NCBI RefSeq assembly: GCF_001426865.1 | Contig: NZ_LMFO01000031.1 | Coordinates: forward strand, 124,001-188,000 | Reading direction: 5' to 3' | DNA length: 64,000 nt | Origin: Paenibacillus sp. Root52 | GTDB taxonomy: Bacteria > Bacillota > Bacilli > Paenibacillales > Paenibacillaceae | Shown here: piece after piece, positions 25,898 to 34,471 of the stretch | Layout of the letters: every line of letters begins with the position of its first letter | Numbering within the stretch: position 1 is the first letter of the stretch | Made by a program: the position numbers and the translations under genes | The notes under the pieces: generated by a model | The model's input: the letters and a program-made list of their open reading frames with translations, nothing else | Told to the model about the DNA's origin: nothing | The model's database searches: none

Positions 25898-26029
25898 TCC
25901 TGTTCATAAAAAAACGTTATAGCTAAACATGTACCAAATGGCATGAACAAGGTTTCCCTCCACAGGACTACCCTGTATACTGTAGTCAGACTGAAGAACG
26001 TTCGGCTGAACGAACTGGGGGGAACTTGA

Positions 26030-26854
26030 ATGGCTCAACATTTGGCAGGCATACGTGTAGCACTTACAGGACCACGCAAATCGAAGGAAATGTCCCTGCT
26101 CGTCGAGAAAATGGGTGGAATCCCACTCGTGCGACCTGCACAGGGAACGGTGTTTTTGGATGATCGGAATATTCGTGATGGCCTCGTATCTTGGATCTCT
26201 GATTCACCGGATTGGGCTGTGCTGACAACAGGTATGGGTTTGGATGCGCTATTTGATATGGCAGAGGACATGGAAGTTGCGGGTCAATTATTGGACTCTT
26301 TATCTGAATCATCCATTGCAGCGCGTGGATACAAGACGGTGAATGCACTTCGCAAGCGGAAGCTGAATCCATTAGTTCGGGATGATGATGGCAGTACAGA
26401 TGGGTTAATTCGGGAATTGGAATCACATGATCTTGCAGGGAAAAAAGTGATATTGCAGCTACATGGTGAGACAGCACCGAAGCTGGTAAACTGGCTGCAA
26501 GAACAAGGTGCAGAGGTTCGACAAGTGTTGCCCTATCGCCATGTCCCTCCAGAGGATCATGAATTAGAACAGCTATTGAATGAGATTGTGAACCATGAGG
26601 TTGATGCGGTAGCTTTTACAAGTGGACCCCAAGTTCGCTTTTTGACAGCATATGCCACATCCCAGGGAAAGCTAGAGCAGATGCTGCAAGCCTTTCGTGA
26701 AGGGGTCGTTCCTGCTTCTGTAGGTAAAGTTACGGCGAATGCGATGCGTGAAGAGGGCATTGAGGCACTTGTTGTGCCAGAAGAAGAGAAGATGGGTGCC
26801 CTGATCGTGGAGCTAGGACGTTACTATGCGGCTACACAAGTAGACAAAGCGTAA
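26030..26854 (+). CDS. hemD: Uroporphyrinogen-III synthase-like protein
   Basis: 274 residues with the two-lobe HemD fold pattern: GIRVALTGPRKSKEMSLLVEKMGG at the start, WAVLTTGMGLDALF, and in the second half HEVDAVAFTSGPQVRFL and VPASVGKVTANAMREEGI. These are the usual HemD segments, although the family diverges widely and some members are not the true synthase. GGGGGG lies seven bases before the ATG. It is followed by a terminator and then the cobalamin riboswitch, so it is not under that switch. It likely supplies uroporphyrinogen III, the common precursor for siroheme, heme and B12. A main hem-operon copy may exist elsewhere. Confidence 0.75.
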   Translation: MAQHLAGIRVALTGPRKSKEMSLLVEKMGGIPLVRPAQGTVFLDDRNIRDGLVSWISDSPDWAVLTTGMGLDALFDMAEDMEVAGQLLDSLSESSIAARGYKTVNALRKRKLNPLVRDDDGSTDGLIRELESHDLAGKKVILQLHGETAPKLVNWLQEQGAEVRQVLPYRHVPPEDHELEQLLNEIVNHEVDAVAFTSGPQVRFLTAYATSQGKLEQMLQAFREGVVPASVGKVTANAMREEGIEALVVPEEEKMGALIVELGRYYAATQVDKA

Positions 26855-26944
26855 CTTCAAATCATAATAGGTATGAAGAGATATCGATAGACACCGTAAA
26901 ACGGACGTACTTGTTGTAGACCATACCGTACTTCTATATACGTT

Positions 26945-26975
26945 ATCCTGATCCATTGCATGGGTCAGGATTTTT
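26945..26975 (+). terminator. Intrinsic terminator after hemD-like gene
   Basis: ATCCTGA-TCC and GGG-TCAGGAT arms around ATTGCAT, then five T. Confidence 0.8.
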
Positions 26976-27052
26976 GCTGTTCTCTAGTTGTCGTGAACGG
27001 ATTTATTCTAAAGATTGGAGAAAAGGTAAGCGGTTTATCCTGATCTTAAACA

Positions 27053-27082
27053 TGGACATTTTTTCCTGAGCGATGTTATGAT
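27053..27082 (+). promoter_or_regulatory. Putative promoter of the cobalamin operon
   Basis: TGGACA (27053-27058) and TATGAT (27077-27082) with an 18-base spacer, about 115 bases before the riboswitch core. It is the best match between the hemD terminator and the switch. Confidence 0.45.
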
Positions 27083-27197
27083 ACAAACAAATGATTTGGC
27101 ATGGTGCTCATTCCAGCCTATACGGGGAACGTTCAACTTTATCAGGTTTGATCTGACCGATCTCGTGGATAGTATGCTGAATTAGATATTGAAAACA

Positions 27198-27362
27198 AGC
27201 AAGGTGCTCTTGCGTCAGGCAAGAGGTAACAGGGAATCGGGTGCAAATCCCGAGCGGTCCCGCCACTGTAATGGTGAAGCTCTTTTTTGGTTGATGTCAC
27301 TCGTTATTCGGGGAAGGCAGAAGAAGAAGCTGATGATCCAGAGCCAGGAGACCTACCTTGCA
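27198..27362 (+). ncRNA. Cobalamin riboswitch
   Basis: The conserved core is seen: AAGGTGCTC at the 5' side, GGGAATCGGGTGCAAATCCCG, the B12 box GAGCGGTCCCGCCACTGTAA, and GCCAGGAGACCTACCTTGC at the 3' side. The outer helix P1 is GCAAGGT pairing with ACCTTGC. Binding of adenosyl- or related cobalamin should turn off the operon that begins with cbiH60. A candidate hairpin (CAGGCG/CGCCTG, about 27414-27437) and a strong terminator at 27525-27555 follow before the first gene. Confidence 0.93.
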
Positions 27363-27524
27363 TGTGTCACCAAACCCTTCGCGGAAAGGAAAGGTGTACG
27401 AATAATCAGGAAACAGGCGGACAGACGGTTCGCCTGGTAGGCCTTTTATTTGGCGTATTCAACAACTCGACGACTCTGTGTATTCAAGTGTTGTAGTTGT
27501 TTTCTTGAGTGTACGTACATACGT

Positions 27525-27555
27525 ATCCCATCCGATTGTAGGATGGGATTTTTTG
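27525..27555 (+). terminator. Terminator between the riboswitch and cbiH60
   Basis: ATCCCATCC-GATTGTA-GGATGGGAT followed by five T, a perfect nine-base stem. It lies in the leader of the cbi operon and is the best candidate for the regulated terminator of the riboswitch, though about 160 bases from its core. Confidence 0.8.
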
Positions 27556-27709
27556 ATTTTAAGAGAATGAGATATGAATCGTTGTTGATCGAATGCACTT
27601 ATCCATTTTTGAACAAAAAAGCTGTTTCATGAAGCCTATTTATATAGAAGTTGCTGAACGGAATTACGGAATGTATAGGTTTACTCAGGGTGATGGAGGA
27701 GGAGAAGCG

Positions 27710-29641
27710 ATGCAAGGTCAAGGTAAGTTGCTGGTCATCGGATTTGGCCCAGGCGCGATGGAACATATTACGAATCGTGCACTGGAGGCGCTTCAGGAGA
27801 GTGAGGTTATCATCGGCTACAACACGTATGTCGATCTCATTCGGCCGCTATTAAACGGACAAGCGATCGTGCGGACGGGGATGACAGAGGAAGTAAGTCG
27901 GGCTCAAGAAGCGGTTAGACAGGCCGAAATGGGCAAAATTGTTGCGGTAATCTCCAGTGGTGACGCCGGTGTATACGGTATGGCAGGTCTAGTCTATGAG
28001 GTGTTGATGGAACAGGGATGGAAGCCTGAGAGCGGCGTTGCCGTTGAAGTCATCCCAGGTGTATCGGCTATCAATTCCTGTGCATCGCTACTTGGCGCAC
28101 CGGTGATGCATGATGCGTGTACGATCAGCTTAAGTGACCATCTTACCCCATGGGATACGATTATTCGGCGGGTTGAGGCAGCGGCATCAGCTGACTTTGT
28201 TATTGCACTCTATAACCCGCGCAGTGGGCGGAGAACACGTCAAATTGTCGAGACACAGGAGATGCTGCTTCGTTACCGTGATCCCAAGACTCCGGTTGGA
28301 TTGGTCAAAAGCGCCTACCGGGATCGTCAGGACGTTGTCATGACTACCCTGGAGGACATGCTTAATCATGACATCGGTATGCTGACCACCGTGATCATCG
28401 GTAACTCCTCGACCATGATGTACGAAGGGCTCATGGTCACTCCGCGTGGGTATCAGCGCAAATATACGCTGAATACCGCGGAACAGTCGCTCAGACCTCA
28501 TGAGCGACTTCGCACCGAAGCCGAGCCATGGTCGCTCGGCGCAAAAGAAGCCCGTGCTGCCACCTCCGGTGAGGCAGCGGGCGTGGACGCGGCTCGCGAA
28601 GCGCAAGCCGCGGAGCCCCAGGCGGAGCCAGCCATGCCCGGCGTTAGCGCCGGAACAGGCCTAGCTCCGCAGAGCCAGCCGCCTACCGGTGCAGGAGCCT
28701 CTGCTGCGCAGGCATCGCACCCGGCTGGCGGCGGCACCGCCGTGCTTGCTGGCGAGCGGCCAGCGTCAGCGCCGGCAGAAGCCGCGCCGCGCGTAGCGGT
28801 TGCTTCGCCGCAAGCGGGCGCCGCTGAGCTGGCGGCGGAAGCGCTAACGCGGCTCGCGGTAGGCGGTGCCCTGGCGGGCGAGTCCGCTCGCCGCTGGCTG
28901 GATGCGGCGCCTGCTGCGCCCGGCATGAGCGGCGATGCACCGCAGGCCGCGGTCGCTACGGCGGTGCGCACTGCGCCCGCACCAGGGCAGAAGCCGCCGC
29001 TGTTCGAAGTTGGCGTATCGCCTGGCGTCGGCAACAAGAAGTTCAGTGCTGTGCAGATGGCACTGCTCGCACAGTGCGCGAGTGAAGATGGGGAGCTGGA
29101 GTATACACCAGAGCACCAGATTATTTTGCGAGTGCCAACCTTTGAGCCGGATCGACTCGTGGATGAGCTGCGGGCAGCGAACTTTATCGTAGTACCGATC
29201 GGGGATGTCATTAAAGTGAAAGCTTGTGACTTCTGCGACATGGAGAAGGATGATGCCGTGCCGATGGCTAATCATTTGCAGGCCGTTATTGGCGGATTGA
29301 ATGCTCCGAAGGAAACAAGCGTTGCCCTCAATGGATGTGGGATGGCTTGTTATGGTGCGGTGCTTGAGGATATCGGTATTGTGTATCGCAAAGGCGGTTA
29401 TGACCTGTTCCTTGGAGGTAAGAAATTCGGGCGTAATGCTCATCCTGCACAACCCGTGGCCGAAGGCATTGCGGGAGATGAGATTGGCGGCATTGTGGAA
29501 CGGATTGTCGCAGAGTATCGAGAAAAAGGACATCCGAATGAACGTTTTCATAAATTTTTCAAACGTGTTGGCGTGATTCAAGGCTTCCGTCATGTGGATG
29601 CACCCGTTACGGTGGAAGTTAATCCGATCTGTGGCGACTAA
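27710..29641 (+). CDS. cbiH60: Cobalt-factor III C17-methyltransferase fused to a sulfite-reductase-like Fe-S domain (CbiH60 type)
   Basis: About 643 residues. Residues 1-245 are the SAM-dependent CbiH/CobJ methyltransferase that contracts the corrin ring (GKLLVIGFGPGAMEHIT, SGDAGVYGMAGLVYE, IPGVSAINSCASLLGAP). Residues about 430-643 resemble a nitrite/sulfite-reductase half, with CDFCD and the cluster motif NGCGMACYG, giving four cysteines for an Fe-S centre. The same fusion is known as CbiH60 in Bacillus megaterium. Between them (about 253-426; DNA 28470-29000) lies an Ala/Pro/Gly-rich linker of very high GC, unlike its surroundings. The ATG at 27710 follows GGAGGAGG by seven bases; an upstream frame extension lacks a ribosome site. 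First gene of the cbi operon. Confidence 0.88.
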   Translation: MQGQGKLLVIGFGPGAMEHITNRALEALQESEVIIGYNTYVDLIRPLLNGQAIVRTGMTEEVSRAQEAVRQAEMGKIVAVISSGDAGVYGMAGLVYEVLMEQGWKPESGVAVEVIPGVSAINSCASLLGAPVMHDACTISLSDHLTPWDTIIRRVEAAASADFVIALYNPRSGRRTRQIVETQEMLLRYRDPKTPVGLVKSAYRDRQDVVMTTLEDMLNHDIGMLTTVIIGNSSTMMYEGLMVTPRGYQRKYTLNTAEQSLRPHERLRTEAEPWSLGAKEARAATSGEAAGVDAAREAQAAEPQAEPAMPGVSAGTGLAPQSQPPTGAGASAAQASHPAGGGTAVLAGERPASAPAEAAPRVAVASPQAGAAELAAEALTRLAVGGALAGESARRWLDAAPAAPGMSGDAPQAAVATAVRTAPAPGQKPPLFEVGVSPGVGNKKFSAVQMALLAQCASEDGELEYTPEHQIILRVPTFEPDRLVDELRAANFIVVPIGDVIKVKACDFCDMEKDDAVPMANHLQAVIGGLNAPKETSVALNGCGMACYGAVLEDIGIVYRKGGYDLFLGGKKFGRNAHPAQPVAEGIAGDEIGGIVERIVAEYREKGHPNERFHKFFKRVGVIQGFRHVDAPVTVEVNPICGD

Positions 29642-29919
29642 TTTTCTACGAGACAGAAAAGAACTCACAAGGTTGTAAGTGTGTGTTCAATAAGATCCTT
29701 TTTTGCAGAGAATGCAATATAAATCACCTTTCAGTTCGAGCTGGATAGCTCTGAATCGAGTGGTACCAACACGTTGTTATATAGAAGAGAGTATCTGGAC
29801 TACATCGTGAAATGAAAATGTAGAAACATGCAATTGTTGATGTGCAATGAATGGAACACAAACACTATTTGATGAGATGCCTAGATCCGTAGATCAGGCT
29901 GGGGAGGAATTAACCGGAG

Positions 29920-31206
29920 ATGAATGCGATATTGCTGGTGGGACATGGTAGCCGTGATCCCGAGGGAAACCGAGAGTTAATGGAGTTTGCAAACTCGGTG
30001 GCAGAGAGAGCACCGAAGAATACGATTGTGGAAACTTGTTTTTTGGAGTTAGCTAAACCAGGTATTGCCCAAGGCGTAACGGCATGTGTAGATAAGGGCG
30101 CGACTCGCGTCGTGCTCGTACCCATTATTTTGTTCGCAGCAGGTCATGCCAAAATCGATATTCCAAATGCCATTGACCGTGCCAAAGCGCGTTATCCGCA
30201 AGTGGAGTTTATCTATGGCCGTCCTATTGGTGTACATGAGAAAGTTATTCAGATTATGCAGACCCGTTTGCAGGAAGCACAGCCTGTGCATGCAAGTTTG
30301 GGCGGAGGAACGGCTGTAGCGACTGCACCAGTAGCTACGGACGAAGAGACGGCGATCCTAGTGCTGGGGCGCGGCAGTAGTGACCCTGATGCGAACAGTG
30401 ACTTTTTCAAAATGACTCGGATGTTGTGGGAGAAGTTGCCCTACAAGTGGGCGGAGAGCAGCTTTATCGGTGTAACTCAGCCTTCCTTCCCAGATGGATT
30501 GCAACGTTGCCTTCTGCTTGGAGCGAAGAAAATTATCGTGATGCCGTACTTCCTGTTCACAGGTGTGCTCATTAAACGTATTGATGAGATGACGGCAGAA
30601 TTCGCAGCAGCACATCCAGATGTTCAGGTTGAGATCGGAGGATATTTCGGCCTACATCCACAACTGGTGGAAGTGGTGCTGGAACGGGCTAACGAAGGCT
30701 TAAATGGACGTGTAGCTGCTAACTGTGATAATTGCCAGTTCAGACTGGAAGCGGCGAAACATCACCATCATCACCACGATCATGACCATAATCACGACCA
30801 CGACCATGATCATCACCATGACCACCATCATGATCACGACCATCACCATGATCACGGGCATGACCATCATCACCACGATCATGTGCATACACATCACCAC
30901 GAAGAGACTCATGCACACGATCACCATCATGAACATGCACACGATCACCATTATGAACATACGCACGACCACACGCATGAACATCATGATCATCTGCATG
31001 TGCATGCGGAAAATGAACACGAGAAGGCTGATCAGAAGCTGGCGCCTGATTTCCATCACGATCACGATGGCGAGTTACATCATACTCATCATGATCAAGA
31101 AATCATTTCCGGTCATCACCATGATGTTCCTTCACATGCCGAGACAGATGAGCAGACAACTAACGCACAGATTGCTGTAGCGGAGGAGCAGGTGAAGGGC
31201 TCATGA
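29920..31206 (+). CDS. cbiX: Sirohydrochlorin cobaltochelatase CbiX with histidine-rich C-terminus
   Basis: 428 residues. Two tandem CbiX-type halves: the first (1-125) has VGHGSRDPEGN and ILFAAGHAKIDIP with both metal-site His; the second (about 145-265) has LGRGSSDPDAN, where the His is replaced by Arg. A CDNCQ pair follows (Fe-S or metal site, as known in B. megaterium CbiX). Residues about 282-410 are extremely histidine-rich, around 60 His with Asp in DH/HHH patterns, probably a cobalt store or donor. The enzyme inserts cobalt into sirohydrochlorin early in the anaerobic route. Its stop overlaps the next gene as ATGA. The ribosome site before 29920 is not ideal (GGGGAGG 12 bases away). 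Confidence 0.9.
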   Translation: MNAILLVGHGSRDPEGNRELMEFANSVAERAPKNTIVETCFLELAKPGIAQGVTACVDKGATRVVLVPIILFAAGHAKIDIPNAIDRAKARYPQVEFIYGRPIGVHEKVIQIMQTRLQEAQPVHASLGGGTAVATAPVATDEETAILVLGRGSSDPDANSDFFKMTRMLWEKLPYKWAESSFIGVTQPSFPDGLQRCLLLGAKKIIVMPYFLFTGVLIKRIDEMTAEFAAAHPDVQVEIGGYFGLHPQLVEVVLERANEGLNGRVAANCDNCQFRLEAAKHHHHHHDHDHNHDHDHDHHHDHHHDHDHHHDHGHDHHHHDHVHTHHHEETHAHDHHHEHAHDHHYEHTHDHTHEHHDHLHVHAENEHEKADQKLAPDFHHDHDGELHHTHHDQEIISGHHHDVPSHAETDEQTTNAQIAVAEEQVKGS

Positions 31207-31973
31207 TCTTCATGTTATGTGGAACAAGCGATGCACGGGAGCTCGCATTACAAATTCAGCAGCAAGGTACAGAGGTGCTGACATCTGTAGTGACCGAGAG
31301 CGCGGCGAATAGTCTGTCAGAGGCAGGTTTGCCGGTACGCACAGGTCGTTTGATGATTCAAGCCATGGTAGAACTGGTGCAAGAACAAGGAAGTCGAGCC
31401 ATCGTAGATGCTAGCCACCCATTTGCTGAAGAGGCGCATGCCAATGCAATGGAAGCAGCCAAACAAGCGGGTATTCCGTACATTCGTTATGAGCGTACAG
31501 GACTTGCCTACGACGACCATCCGTTGTTACATGTGGTTTCTTCATATGATGAAGCGGCACAGCAAGCGAAAGAGCTCAAGGGTTCTGTGATGCTAACAAC
31601 AGGCAGCAAAACATTACAAATTTTCACGAAGCACCTGCTCGGAGACCCAGATATTCGTCTCGTTGCTCGTATGCTTCCCCGTCTCGATAATATGGAGAAA
31701 TGTAATGAGCTAGGTATGGAACAACGCAATATTATTGCGATGCAGGGGCCATTTTCACGTGAGATGAATGAAGCATTGTACAAGCATTACGCCACAACCG
31801 TTATGGTGACCAAGGAGAGCGGCAAAACAGGAGCGGTCGATGAGAAAATTCAATCTGCGTTAGAACAGGGTATTCATGTGGTTTTGATCTCACGTCCTGA
31901 GGCGGAGTTTGGAACGGTATTTGATGAATTTGAAGGTGTACTGGGTGAGCTGAACCGTATATTGGTGCCATAA
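31203..31973 (+). CDS. cbiJ: Cobalt-precorrin-6A reductase
   Basis: 256 residues. CobK/CbiJ family: MLCGTSDARELALQIQQQG (NAD(P)H-binding start), IVDASHPFAEEAHANAMEAA, YIRYERTGL, TTGSKTLQIF and VTKESGKTGAVDEKI are the family segments. It reduces cobalt-precorrin-6A with NAD(P)H. The ATG overlaps the cbiX stop by four bases. Full length. CobK and CbiJ cannot be told apart by sequence alone; CbiJ is used because the neighbours define the anaerobic pathway. Confidence 0.9.
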   Translation: MIFMLCGTSDARELALQIQQQGTEVLTSVVTESAANSLSEAGLPVRTGRLMIQAMVELVQEQGSRAIVDASHPFAEEAHANAMEAAKQAGIPYIRYERTGLAYDDHPLLHVVSSYDEAAQQAKELKGSVMLTTGSKTLQIFTKHLLGDPDIRLVARMLPRLDNMEKCNELGMEQRNIIAMQGPFSREMNEALYKHYATTVMVTKESGKTGAVDEKIQSALEQGIHVVLISRPEAEFGTVFDEFEGVLGELNRILVP

Positions 31974-31984
31974 TCCTCACATAT

Positions 31985-32012
31985 AGAGGTTGTTCCAAAA
32001 GTCCGCTTTTGA
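31985..32012 (+). repeat. Copy of the GAGGTTGTTCAAAAAGTCCG motif
   Basis: AGAGGTTGTTCCAAAAGTCCG lies 12 bases after the cbiJ stop. A near match in the opposite orientation is at 41116-41139, and weaker ones at 16370-16402 and 43468-43484. Confidence 0.5.
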
Positions 32013-32096
32013 TTACGCGCATATAGTCCAAATTTTCAACATTTAATTTTAAATGAATGAATTTATTTCATAATCCCTTTTAGGAGTGAATGCAGG

Positions 32097-32744
32097 ATGG
32101 ATTTCAAAACAGATTTCAAACCGCTGACAGTACAGCCACAGGAGATTGAAGGCAAAAGCTTCGAGATGATTACCGAGGAGCTGGGCGAGCATCCGTTCAC
32201 GGATGAGCAATATCCAGTCGTGCAACGTGTCATTCATGCATCTGCTGACTTCGAACTGGGCCGGAGCATGGTATTCCACCCTGATGCGATCCAAGCCGGA
32301 ATTGCAGCACTACGTGGTGGTCAATCTGTCATTGCCGATGTACAGATGATTCAAGCGGGAGTGAACAAAGACCGTATTCGCAGCTTCGGCGGAGACGTGC
32401 ATGTACATATCTCTGATCCAGACGTGATGGAGGAAGCGAAACGGTTGAATACAACGCGTGCTATTATCTCTACGCGTAAAGCAACTCAAGCCTACGAAGG
32501 TGGAATCTATGCGATTGGTAACGCACCAACTGCACTGCTGGAACTGATCCGTTTGGTTAAAGAAGGCGAAGCGAAGCCAGGTTTGATCATTGGTATGCCT
32601 GTAGGATTCGTGTCCGCTGCTGAGTCGAAGGATGAGCTGCGTAAACTGGATATCCCGTTCATCACAAATATTGGACGCAAAGGCGGCAGCACCATCGTAG
32701 TCGCTGCCCTTAACGCCATCTCAATCATGGCAATGAAGGCATAG
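32097..32744 (+). CDS. cbiC: Cobalt-precorrin-8 methylmutase
   Basis: 215 residues, full length for CobH/CbiC. The catalytic His is in VIHASADFEL; VIADVQMIQAGV, ISTRKA, AIGNAPTALLELI and GMPVGFVSAAESK are conserved. It moves the methyl group from C11 to C12 to give cobyrinate. GGAG lies ten bases before the ATG. A 123-base gap separates it from cbiJ, and a 570-base repeat-bearing gap separates it from cbiD, so the operon may be split here or carry internal structured RNA. Confidence 0.93.
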   Translation: MDFKTDFKPLTVQPQEIEGKSFEMITEELGEHPFTDEQYPVVQRVIHASADFELGRSMVFHPDAIQAGIAALRGGQSVIADVQMIQAGVNKDRIRSFGGDVHVHISDPDVMEEAKRLNTTRAIISTRKATQAYEGGIYAIGNAPTALLELIRLVKEGEAKPGLIIGMPVGFVSAAESKDELRKLDIPFITNIGRKGGSTIVVAALNAISIMAMKA

Positions 32745-32769
32745 TTACTGGAAGTAAATCTGCAGTTAT

Positions 32770-32985
32770 ATTAACGAATCCTACAGACCTTATATTAAGG
32801 ATTTTTATCCATTTCATATTCTAATGAACCTGAATAACGCTATTACGGTGAAATGCTTCAGAAACTGGCAGTAACATCGTCTATTTCATGGAATAACGTT
32901 GCTATGATTCGTTACAATTTTCGAATGTGCTATGTGCTTCCAATAGCGTGTCCTCGATTCATTACATGCAGATAACTCGATGAGA
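32770..32985. repeat. Dispersed repeat, TAACGAAYC family, copy 1
   Basis: Shares ordered blocks with 46400-46625: TTAACGAAyCcTA..., CTTATAT, GGAATA-GT, TTCGTTA followed by TTCG, and ATGCAG at the right end. The similarity is partial and judged by eye. Confidence 0.45.
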
Positions 32986-33049
32986 GCATTGTTTGCCTAT
33001 AAGATGACACTAAACAGGTAGTTTACGAGGCGGGTAGTGCAAACGCAGG

Positions 33050-33225
33050 GGTAGCGGAGGGAACGGAATCGATTCTGAAGAAGCGGAGCGTTCGCATGAA
33101 AGCTTTCTGAAAGAAAGCTACATCGGAAGCATACGCTTGTCCCCGGATTTCTCCCTTTGTGAAGGGGAATCCAAGAAATCTGGGGACAACAGCGATCGAA
33201 AGAACGATCCGTTCCCGGAGCGGCC
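33050..33225 (+). repeat. Structured foldback element, copy 1
   Basis: Outer stem GGGAACGGA(A)TCG (33059-33071) pairs with CGATCCGTTCCC (about 33205-33216). Inside are a perfect AGCTTTCT/AGAAAGCT hairpin and a long hairpin TCCCCGGATTTCT...AGAAATCTGGGGA. The right-hand block ACAGCGATCG is shared with the second copy. Confidence 0.7.
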
Positions 33226-33316
33226 ACCCCGGAGTCTCCCCCTTCTGCGGCAAACGTAGTTACCTCAAGTACATCCAACAATTTAAATGATAAGAAAGGA
33301 CGGGAGGTCATAGACC

Positions 33317-34471
33317 ATGATGGAGAAGAAACGCATGAAAAGCGGTGAAGCGCCAGACCCCGACAAACCGATGCGTTCAGGCTTCACCACGGGCGCGTGT
33401 GCCACAGCTGTTGCCAAAGGAGCAACGCAGTTACTGCTAACCGGAACGGTGCCTGAGCAAGCTGTCGTATCCCTTCCTGCGGGCTTTGACCACTCGTTCG
33501 AACTGATCGAACAAGGGCTGGAGGATGGGGTGGCGACCTGTGCCACGATCAAGGATGCCGGCGATGACCCGGACGCCACACATCTCGCTAAGATCATTGC
33601 CCACGTATCCTGGCGGGATGAGCCTGGGATGGAGCTGGACGGCGGGATCGGCGTTGGGCGTGTGACGAAGCCAGGATTGCCCGTCCCCGTGGGCGAAGCA
33701 GCGATTAACCCTGTTCCGCGCCGGATGATCACCGAAGCGGTAACGCAAGTCCTCGCCGAACACGGCACAGCGCGAGGGGTACGCGTGGTTATCAGCGTGC
33801 CAGATGGTGAAGAGATCGCGAAAAAAACGCTGAATTCCCGCCTTGGCATTCTCGGAGGCATCTCGATCTTAGGTACACGGGGCGTTGTAGTGCCCTTCTC
33901 CACATCGGCGTACAAAGCCAGTGTCGTGCAGGCGATCTCGGTAGCCCAGGCTTCCGGTTGTGAACATATCGTCCTGACCACTGGGGGCAGCAGTGAGAAA
34001 TACGCGATGAAGATGATACCTGAACTGCCGGAGGAAGCTTTTATTCAGATGGGCGATTTTGTTGGGTTTGCGATCAAGCACGGCAAGCGGCTAGGGATGA
34101 AACGCATCAGTCTGGTCGGCATGCCGGGTAAGTTTGCCAAGGTGGCACAAGGTGTCATGATGGTGCACTCCAAGAGTGCGCCGGTGGATTTTGGATTTCT
34201 TGCGTCCGTCGCTCGGGAGACGGGAGCCGGAGATGAGCTGGCGCAAGCGATCGAGGAAGCCAACACGGCGACTCAGGTAGCGGATATGATGACCGAAGCA
34301 GGGTATTTGCCCTATTTTGAGCGGTTATGTACATATGCCTGTCGGCACTGTCTGGAGCATGCAGGCGGCGGCATGACGGTGGAAGTGGTCTTGGTAACGA
34401 TGAAAGGAATGGAACTTGGGAGGGCGGAAATCAGTGAACTTGACGACAACAACTGGAGCAAAGGATCGTAA
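33317..34471 (+). CDS. cbiD: Cobalt-precorrin-5B (C1)-methyltransferase
   Basis: 384 residues. CbiD family: RSGFTTGACATAVAKGA, DAGDDPDATH, GIGVGRVTKPGLPVPVGEAAINPVPRRMI and LTTGGSSEKYAMKM are diagnostic. CbiD occurs only in the anaerobic, cobalt-early pathway and methylates C1. GGGAGG precedes the tandem ATGATG start. The gene is GC-richer than the genes left of the gap. The next gene starts inside its 3' end. Confidence 0.93.
   Translation: MMEKKRMKSGEAPDPDKPMRSGFTTGACATAVAKGATQLLLTGTVPEQAVVSLPAGFDHSFELIEQGLEDGVATCATIKDAGDDPDATHLAKIIAHVSWRDEPGMELDGGIGVGRVTKPGLPVPVGEAAINPVPRRMITEAVTQVLAEHGTARGVRVVISVPDGEEIAKKTLNSRLGILGGISILGTRGVVVPFSTSAYKASVVQAISVAQASGCEHIVLTTGGSSEKYAMKMIPELPEEAFIQMGDFVGFAIKHGKRLGMKRISLVGMPGKFAKVAQGVMMVHSKSAPVDFGFLASVARETGAGDELAQAIEEANTATQVADMMTEAGYLPYFERLCTYACRHCLEHAGGGMTVEVVLVTMKGMELGRAEISELDDNNWSKGS

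Larger units (their letters stand above)
32745..33316. other. Non-coding gap inside the cbi cluster, filled with two repeat elements
   Basis: 572 bases without a credible gene. The left part (about 32770-32985) is a degenerate repeat with TTAACGAATC and GATTCGTTAC that recurs at 46400-46625. The right part (33050-33225) is a foldback element that recurs inverted at 43270-43402. Short open frames on the minus strand here are formed by the repeat and have no family signature. Confidence 0.6.

Noticed and set aside
27189..27440. An 83-codon open frame
   Set aside because: It lies across the cobalamin riboswitch, whose conserved RNA core explains the sequence.
28498..29241. Long minus-strand open frames opposite the GC-rich linker of cbiH60
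   Set aside because: High GC removes stop codons in all frames; the products are Ala/Ser low-complexity and the plus frame joins two recognised domains.
30700..31180. Open frames overlapping the histidine tail of cbiX (Met/Val-rich on the minus strand, Thr/Ile-rich on the plus strand)
   Set aside because: They are frame shadows of the CAY/GAY-repeat sequence and have no ribosome site.
33023..33311. Minus-strand open frames of about 76 and 104 codons
   Set aside because: They lie within the foldback repeat and are explained by it; no ribosome site at the starts.
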